Positions 58,201-64,000 of a stretch of DNA of 64,000 nt are shown piece after piece (positions within the stretch are counted from its first letter, which is position 1; each line of letters begins with the position of its first letter). The notes under the pieces were generated by a model. It saw only the letters and a list, made by a program, of their open reading frames with translations. It was not told where the DNA came from and did no database searches. Where the stretch lies: contig JAOTON010001492.1 of the NCBI GenBank assembly GCA_034440635.1, positions 1 through 64,000 of the forward strand. Direction: 5' to 3'. The DNA comes from Lepas anatifera. Taxonomy: Eukaryota; Arthropoda; Thecostraca; Lepadidae. A program made the position numbers and the translations under genes.

Positions 58201-61142
58201 CTGAAAGTTAACGAGTGTGAAATGGTCCCATCGCCCTTACCGACCGAAGTCAGCATATGTCCAACCTGTGCAATCTGGCAACACTGACAACTGTTGACAC
58301 TGCTCAGGTGTTTGTCACGTGTTTCTGATTTCTTTGACGCTACTGCTCAGGTGTTTGTCACGTGTCTCTGATTTCTTTGACGCTACTGCTCAGGTGTTTG
58401 TCACGTGTCTATGACTCCCTTGACGCTACTGCTCAGGTGTTTGTCACGTGTCTCTGACTCCCTTGACGCTACTGCTCAGGTGTTTGTCACGTGTCTCTGA
58501 TTACTTTGAAGCTGTAAGCTCTGTAACAGTGCCGCGGCTCCCCTGCAGGTGCCGAACCCGCGGTTCCCGTTCCTGGGCGTGCACTTCACCCCGCGGATGG
58601 ACGGCGCCGTGTGGTTGGGCCCCAACGCCGTGCTGGCCGCCAAACGGGAGGGATACAGCTGGTTCGACGTATCGCTCTCCGATCTGGCCGATTCGTTGAG
58701 GTGAGCTGGTCCCGGGGGGATGGGGGGAAGAGGAGCGGCTGAGTGATGGAATTTTTGTATCGTTAGCTTCTTGCGTAACAATTTTATTTTTCGCCTCAGA
58801 AGCATACCCTCACTCAACCATCTATTCATTCATCCATCGTTACCTAGTCAAGGCCTCGTTTGGTTACCTTACTATAATTAATATATGCTTAAGATTGAGC
58901 TGGGCGTTAATGTTTGTTTATGTGCGAGGTCATTGCTGACAGCCAAGTGATACTCGGCGTTATGCACCTAACGCAGCAAGCATAGAACTTCGCTTTAATA
59001 CTGTGACGCGCCGTTTTCGAGCGCCTCCTGCTCTGTTACAGATACCGGGGCTTCCGCAAGATCGCGATGCGTAACATCAGCTTCGGCGCGGGCGAGGTCC
59101 TGCGCTCGGTCTTCACCCGTCTGCAGGTGGCTCAGCTCCGACGCTACATTCCCGACATCACTGCCGCCGACATCACCAGGTGACGACCGTTCGCTCTAGT
59201 GACGTGACGTCAGCGAGGCCGAAGCTTGGTGGGAGATTCCCAGGAGATTTCGTGCAGGCGTGAGGTGTAGATAGGAAAAGGGAGCGTTTGCCAGAGAACA
59301 AATACCACGGGCCTAGAGTGTGGGAAGTTTCACTCGATGTAGATACGCTAGTAGATTCAATGTTGGGAGACAGTAAGGTGCTAAATACACGCTCCTGGGC
59401 CCCATTTCATAAAAGTTGTAGAAATGCGACGTGTTTTACACCACATTCACCTGCAAAGTTACGCCGTACTCAGAATCACGTTTCATAAAGAGTGGTGACA
59501 TTCACGCGAAAGCGGCGTAGATATGAAATGCAGCGTGAATTACGCCCAATTCCAGAATGGAATTACCCCTTTCAAATATAACATAACTACTTTATTAGCA
59601 TTGACAAGGGCATATATATTTTTGATAAATCAGCTGAAAGAAGATTATTGTACTTATTTGCTCTTATTCGATTATTAAGTTTCTCATGAACCTTTAAAAA
59701 TACTGCGGAGGAGGACGCGCTAACAGCAGACGCAATAGATGTACGACGCATTTGTTTTTGGCAGTACCCCGTTTTTTTACGTAGTGACTGTCAGGAAGGC
59801 CCTAAAAGGTGATTGTGTTATTGTTGTGTAAGTTTGCTTCAGTGGAATTCAAGTTGAAGTGTGTTTACTATTCGTGAGTGAACTGTGAAAGGTCTGTGAA
59901 CCTTATAATTTCGTGAAACTGGGAAAGGAATAGTGAGTCAACGTCTTTGAAGAAGAACTAGATGCCAGTACTTATACAATCATTTTCGCGAGAGGCCTCA
60001 GTAGAGATACTTGGATTTTGTTGGTGACAGGCACCTTAAATAATTGGATTTTTACCCTCCATAGACTCCATATAACACCGTGTCAGTGTCAGCCTCTCTA
60101 GGATTCTGTACTACCTAGACTGTAAAATAACAGTAACGGCAGAAAGTCAAAGTAAAAATCAATGTCAGCTTTCCTGTGTATTTGCATCAATAGCTATCAT
60201 TATTTTTGGCATACCAAATGGCCATAGAGCTCTTCAATTTGGCATGAGTAGCTTGCATTTCAAAGCTGTGCAAGGAAGAACTTACACACCTTTTTTATTT
60301 TAATTTATTTTACATTCATGACTTTTTGTCCTGCACTACACTACATAGTTTTGCCGGAGATTCAGAATTTCAGAAGAAATTTTATATTTTTCATGTTTTG
60401 CTTCCCTGTCTGATAAATGTTACGCTGCTTCTTCTTACATAGCTTTTCAGGAGTGTTTTACATATTCAACGTACATGTTGTCTGCTGTATGAAACAAGAT
60501 TGGGAATATTCTACGCTGCATTCCAGTACAGCGTAGTTTAGAGCAGCGTAACTTTGCAAGTAGTTGTATTTTACACTGCATTTTTGTAAAACAATATTGT
60601 GGTGTATTATTCACTTTCTACGCTGCATTATGCTACTTCTACGCTATGAGCGTAAGTTACGCCTTTTATGAAATGGGGCCCTGGCAGTGAAAGGTTTTGA
60701 ATTTTCAATCCTGTCATGCAATAACTAATGCGTGTATGTAACTGGTTGGTGGATTGCGATCGCTGGTTGATTGAAGTTGATAGATACCACCATTGGCCTC
60801 ACATAGTAGAGGCAACATTAAATGATGGTCCTTGAATCGTGAATGACGACAAAGCGGCTGAATAAATCAAGTGTTTGCACGGGACCAACACCCTGACCAC
60901 CCAGTTGAGTATCGCCGCCGCGGCGTGGTGTGTGTGTGTGCAGAGGTCCGGCCGGGGTGCGCGCCCAGGCGCTGGACCGTGACGGAGGCCTGGTGGACGA
61001 CTTCGTGTTCGACAGCGGCTCCGGCCAGCTGGGCTCCCGGCTGCTGCACGTGCGCAACGCTCCCTCGCCAGCCGCCACCTCTGCGCTGGCCATCGCTGAG
61101 CTGATCGCTGACCGCGCGCAGAAGCAGTTCCAACTCCGCTGA
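52451..61142 (+). CDS. L2HGDH: L-2-hydroxyglutarate dehydrogenase, mitochondrial (8 exons)
   Basis: A FAD-dependent enzyme that oxidises L-2-hydroxyglutarate to 2-oxoglutarate, a metabolite-repair step at the mitochondrial inner membrane. Exons: 52451-52670, 55421-55563, 55810-55950, 56693-56869, 57815-57979, 58549-58700, 59042-59179, 60944-61142. They total 1335 bases, or 444 codons plus TGA, close to the 463 residues of the human protein. All introns are GT-AG and phases join. A basic N-terminus suits mitochondrial import. The FAD dinucleotide motif [10 protein letters not shown] lies at residues 39-48 with the acidic residue in [43 protein letters not shown] and [15 protein letters not shown] are family signatures. 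No frameshift is seen. Confidence 0.95.
53374..53765. repeat. Diverged tandem duplication in L2HGDH intron 1
   Basis: Copies begin near 53374 and 53602 (offset about 229 bp). Both have CTTATA(G/A)AATAT, GATCAG, GGGTCGCCACCCATAC, GTCGTCAC/ATCGTCAC and a CTTCTTCGTCTTC-like tract. GTATGGGTCGCCACCCATAC is a perfect short hairpin in copy 1. Confidence 0.6.
55216..55290. repeat. (AT)n microsatellite in L2HGDH intron 1
   Basis: About 75 bases of nearly pure AT dinucleotide repeat, about 130 bases before exon 2. Confidence 0.95.
55421..55563 (+). CDS. L2HGDH: L2HGDH exon 2
   Basis: Acceptor TTTTCAG. Encodes [18 protein letters not shown], the conserved FAD-domain block. Donor GTAGGA. Confidence 0.93.
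55810..55950 (+). CDS. L2HGDH: L2HGDH exon 3
   Basis: Acceptor TTCCAG. Encodes [19 protein letters not shown] and IKEIEPYCE. Donor GTGAGT. Confidence 0.92.
56693..56869 (+). CDS. L2HGDH: L2HGDH exon 4
   Basis: Acceptor CTACCCAG. Encodes [18 protein letters not shown]. Donor GTGAGG. Confidence 0.92.
57815..57979 (+). CDS. L2HGDH: L2HGDH exon 5
   Basis: Acceptor GTGTGCAG. Encodes [15 protein letters not shown] and PFRGEYLLL. Donor GTGAGT. Confidence 0.92.
58301..58512. repeat. 43 bp minisatellite with an E-box in each unit (L2HGDH intron 5)
   Basis: Units start at 58301, 58344, 58387, 58430 and 58473, exactly 43 bp apart. Each begins TGCTCAGGTGTTTGTCACGT and so carries the palindrome CACGTG. 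It ends about 37 bases before exon 6. Confidence 0.93.
58549..58700 (+). CDS. L2HGDH: L2HGDH exon 6
   Basis: Acceptor CCCTGCAG. Encodes [19 protein letters not shown] and WLGPNAVLA. Donor GTGAGC. Ends in phase 2. Confidence 0.92.
59042..59179 (+). CDS. L2HGDH: L2HGDH exon 7
   Basis: Acceptor CTGTTACAG. Encodes [19 protein letters not shown]. Donor GTGACG. Ends in phase 2. Confidence 0.9.
59399..60679. mobile_element. Short terminal-inverted-repeat element, uninterrupted copy (L2HGDH intron 7)
   Basis: The ends GCCCCATTTCATAAAAG and CTTTTATGAAATGGGGC pair, 1281 bp apart, flanked by CCTGG at 59394-59398 and 60680-60684 (candidate 5 bp duplication). No ORF. The interior matches the two halves at 38415-38886 and 47296-48130, which proves those belong to one element. 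Confidence 0.82.
60944..61142 (+). CDS. L2HGDH: L2HGDH exon 8 and stop
   Basis: Acceptor TGTGTGCAG. Encodes [20 protein letters not shown] and [20 protein letters not shown], then stop TGA at 61140-61142. Confidence 0.93.
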
Positions 61143-63660
61143 CGACGTCCCGAGCGTGCAGCAGCGGTGGTGAGACGCTGTTGGGGCCCAGGGAACAATT
61201 CCCCTTGTGCTGAGGGAGCCGTCAGGGGTGTTCCTAGGCAGGGAGGAATTCGGTAGCTAGTAGTTGACATTGATCAATGTCCACTCAACAGGGTATGGTG
61301 TTACGGTCAGGCGTGTGATGTTTTCTCACGTGCCTTCGTTTTTTACATGGGTTCTCTCCATCAGGTAGCTCCACGTTAGAAGCTGTACGATGTGCTCAAG
61401 TATGCTGTTGAATCTGTGGATGCGCTAACAGTAGTTATTGTGTGATACATGGTATAGAAAGGGAATTTGAAGCTTATTTTAAGAATGTGTGTCATGTGGA
61501 TTAGATAAACTAGTCATATCAGCTCAAACATAATCAACTTAGAACAGCTTCTCAAGCATAATGAGCTTAAGGAATGGACATAAATAACAGCAAGCTCAAG
61601 CATTGTGTAGTGATGTGCATGTTCAAACGAGATGAATGTTTGCAGTGTGTCTGTCCAGGGCATGTGATGCGATGTTTCGGGCAGTTCTGGCAGAAACAAA
61701 TGCGTGATTTGTTGCTATGTGGAAACATTGCGTTCTCGCCCGGAGCTCGCTGCCTTCGCTTCAGGAGTGCGAATTGGACTCCTGCCTATCTGCACCAGCG
61801 CCTGTCTGGGCCCCGGCAACCGGAGCAGAGCCTCCCCCACTCGTCCCTTTCCCTTGGTGGGCCAAAAGAACAGTGCACGTCGGGGAAATGCCGAGACAAA
61901 AATGTCCGGATCAAGTTCGAGTACTGTTTGTCTCAGCGCGAGGGGTAACCTAACTTAAATGTAAGACACTGTCGAAAACCGCCCTTTTGCTTGGGGGGTG
62001 GAGAAGGCAAGATGGGGGGTGTGATGAGACCCTTCGTTACTTGCTCTCCTCTAGACGTTGTTCTACAGCATCTTCTTTTATCGTCATTTTGTATTCCTTT
62101 CCTCTGAGGTGAAGATTATTTGATTTCCAGCAGGCAGATGTAGTAACACAAAATGAAATCATGGCGTGCCACAATTAGTGCGCTTAAAGTGCAATCAAAT
62201 GAATGTGGGGTGCACACTGATTTTGTGTGGGAATGGTATGGATGATTATCGTTTGAAAGCATATCCGTGTGGTACTATTTTTGGAGTGTCGTGTCGATGA
62301 ATCATGTGCTTCCAATGTATTCTACTTGTGATGCTATTTTTTATTCCAAGAGACGAATGCTTATGTGTTTCTAATTTAGACTTGTGACACTCATTTTTGT
62401 GGTCGGGGATGCTTTGTGCCAAGATCCTGTCATGGTGTTTTAGTCAATATTTCCAGCGATTGTCGCCTGTACTGTTCCTGGGAGGCGAAGTTAAAGGTAA
62501 CCAGCTGCCCGGTTAGTTTGATGGACTTGGCGATTTTTGTTCATAATATTTCGACCGAGGTCAACCGCCTTTTAGTAAATCAGATAGGGCCGCATGTGTC
62601 TTTCCGTATCATTGACATGCGTTCGGACGACCAAAATTGAAAAGCCACAATTCCGACTGGTTGCGTTGTTCCCACTGTTCGTGCGGTTCCGTCCGTCACA
62701 GAGGCCAGTACAACTGGGCATCCTCGTTAGCGTTTCACATGGAAGCCCGAGAAAAAGCCTATTGATGATAATAACCCAATGTCAAGAGTCAACTTCCCGC
62801 ATCGTTGCATCTGTACGATTTGCAGAGATTTTATGAACCTATTTTTGCGCAGTGGATGGTGAAACCAAGGTGAGATGTGACAACTGTGATACAGCGTATT
62901 TCCTCATCGTGCTGCGTTTTTGTCTGTTGAGCTTCTTCCGAAGCCGGTGCAGGCTGCATGCGCGAGAAAGATATAAAAGCGATTGCACATATGCTCGGAG
63001 TAAATAATCGACGCGGGTCAAGCAGTCCCGTCGACGTTTTGTTTTCCACGACTTTGGTACAGGCCGTTCCACTAATACGAAATCTCACACGGTTACCTTC
63101 GGCGTCATATTGAACATCACAAGGACACGCGGGTTAGGACATCGTTCCACGTACGATTTGACATGCGATGACACACGACCGGCAAAAACGACGATGTTGA
63201 GCGAGTGAGGGACTGTTTGTACCAGCAATCACGAGGACGGGAGTGTTAACGCGCCCTCGTGACCAGTGATTCCGTCTAGGCCGGACGGCCGGCCGCGAAA
63301 CTCGGAACAGAACTAGGATAACTACATCCACTGAAGCCTGATACAAGTTCAAAGTTTGGTTCTGAAACGAGCTACCCTCGTCTTTGTGATTATTCGGTTA
63401 TCAACACAGCAGGTCGTGAAAAAGCAGTGTCCCAAATCTCAGGGTGCTGGGTGGAGAGTGACACCCGGGCAGGCTAAATTTTCCTCTCACTTCTGTGTCA
63501 TTTTGCTACATTTTCCACTCACTCTTCATTGGAGCTCAACTAAACGATTGTGGTGAAAATTAACTCTTCAAGAATTGTGCAACAGGGAAATGTTAATGAA
63601 TATGTTTCAAATCTGACATGAATGTTTAATAAAGGTTTTAACTAAGTCTCACAATATTGC
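61143..63660 (+). other. Probable L2HGDH 3' UTR and downstream DNA
   Basis: No convincing gene. Short frames at 61574-61948 and 62416-62640 lack domains. The first good poly(A) signal noticed is at 63628, so the transcript end is uncertain. Confidence 0.4.
63628..63633 (+). terminator. Candidate polyadenylation signal
   Basis: AATAAA in TTTAATAAAGG, followed by a T-rich stretch. It is 2.5 kb past the stop codon, so assignment to L2HGDH is tentative. Confidence 0.35.
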
Positions 63661-64000
63661 AACTTCAGAATTTTTCCACTCGCTGATTATATTTTCCAAT
63701 ATTAATTTTACACTCAGCACCCTAGAACAAAACCAATTTTGGGACACTGTGAAAAAGGCAGTTCATAATTGTGTTTAGTACAGGTAGTGTGCACTTCAAA
63801 ACGCGAGTTTCGGACACTTGTCACGGGACAGCCAAATCGTAACAACCACCCCCGCCGGGCAATCAGCGTCTATACGTACCTACTTTACGCGCAGGTGCGC
63901 CAAAATTGGCTTCGGTGTGCGCAGGCCGACATTTCGGTACAACATCCATATTGCATACAAGGCTGGTTGGCACGCATCTCACACATCGGTAAGTCGAGCT
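63661..64000 (+). other. Possible first exon of a downstream gene at the window end
   Basis: CG-rich sequence from about 63830 ends with a consensus donor CG|GTAAGT at 63989. There is no ORF before it, so it would be a 5' non-coding exon continuing outside the window. Confidence 0.25.

Noticed and set aside
1..64000. CRISPR arrays, bacterial operons or tRNA genes
   Set aside because: None seen. The DNA is eukaryotic, repeats are transposon-derived, and no tRNA cloverleaf with B-box was noticed by eye; a covariance-model scan would be needed to exclude tRNAs.

Overview
The window is repeat-dense nuclear DNA of a eukaryote, most likely an arthropod. Evidence: one spliced mitochondrial enzyme gene with GT-AG introns (L2HGDH, 52451-61142, plus strand), several non-LTR retrotransposons (LINEs), a Ty3/gypsy element, hAT-like and TTAA-flanked DNA elements, and an interstitial TTAGG-type pentanucleotide array. 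TTAGG is the usual arthropod telomere repeat. I cannot name the species.

Layout. (1) 1-30188 is a rearranged block. A 13.3 kb inverted repeat (left arm 1435-14754, right arm 14808-28128) faces itself across a 53 bp spacer, so everything in one arm recurs reversed in the other. Each arm holds the RT/RNase H half of an I-like LINE, an unannotated stretch of about 3.3 kb, a 5.7 kb gypsy element with identical 170 bp LTRs inserted in the RNase H domain of an older LINE, and a small terminal-inverted-repeat element abutting the centre. Outside the left arm, 1-1432 is a direct copy of 28757-30188. The order forward, inverted, forward is that of a DUP-TRP/INV-DUP rearrangement, or of a chimeric assembly. 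(2) 25798-31055 is the fullest copy of the I-like LINE (ORF1 gag, endonuclease, RT, RNase H, minus strand), broken by frameshifts. (3) 31056-38414 carries a TTAA-flanked element, a 2.45 kb hAT-like element with an exact 8 bp target duplication, a tandem 270 bp duplication, and a foldback element whose arms contain TTAGG/TCAGG/TCAGT repeats. (4) 38415-48130 is a nest of insertions: a short terminal-inverted-repeat element is split by an 8.4 kb segment holding a second LINE, which is itself split by a 1.6 kb segment carrying a THAP-domain exon and a MITE. (5) 48738-50773 is a long foldback with a CR1/L2-type LINE remnant in its loop. (6) 52451-61142 is L2HGDH in eight exons (444 codons plus stop). 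Its introns hold a 43 bp minisatellite with an E-box per unit, an AT tract, a duplicated segment, and an uninterrupted copy of the element that is split at 38.4/47.3 kb. (7) 61143-64000 is the probable 3' UTR and intergenic DNA.

The only gene I can support as intact is L2HGDH, whose enzyme oxidises L-2-hydroxyglutarate to 2-oxoglutarate in mitochondria. The other coding content belongs to mobile elements, nearly all frameshifted. Many frameshifts are one-base homopolymer differences between the two arms, so some may be sequencing errors. All identifications come from reading motifs; no database search was possible.
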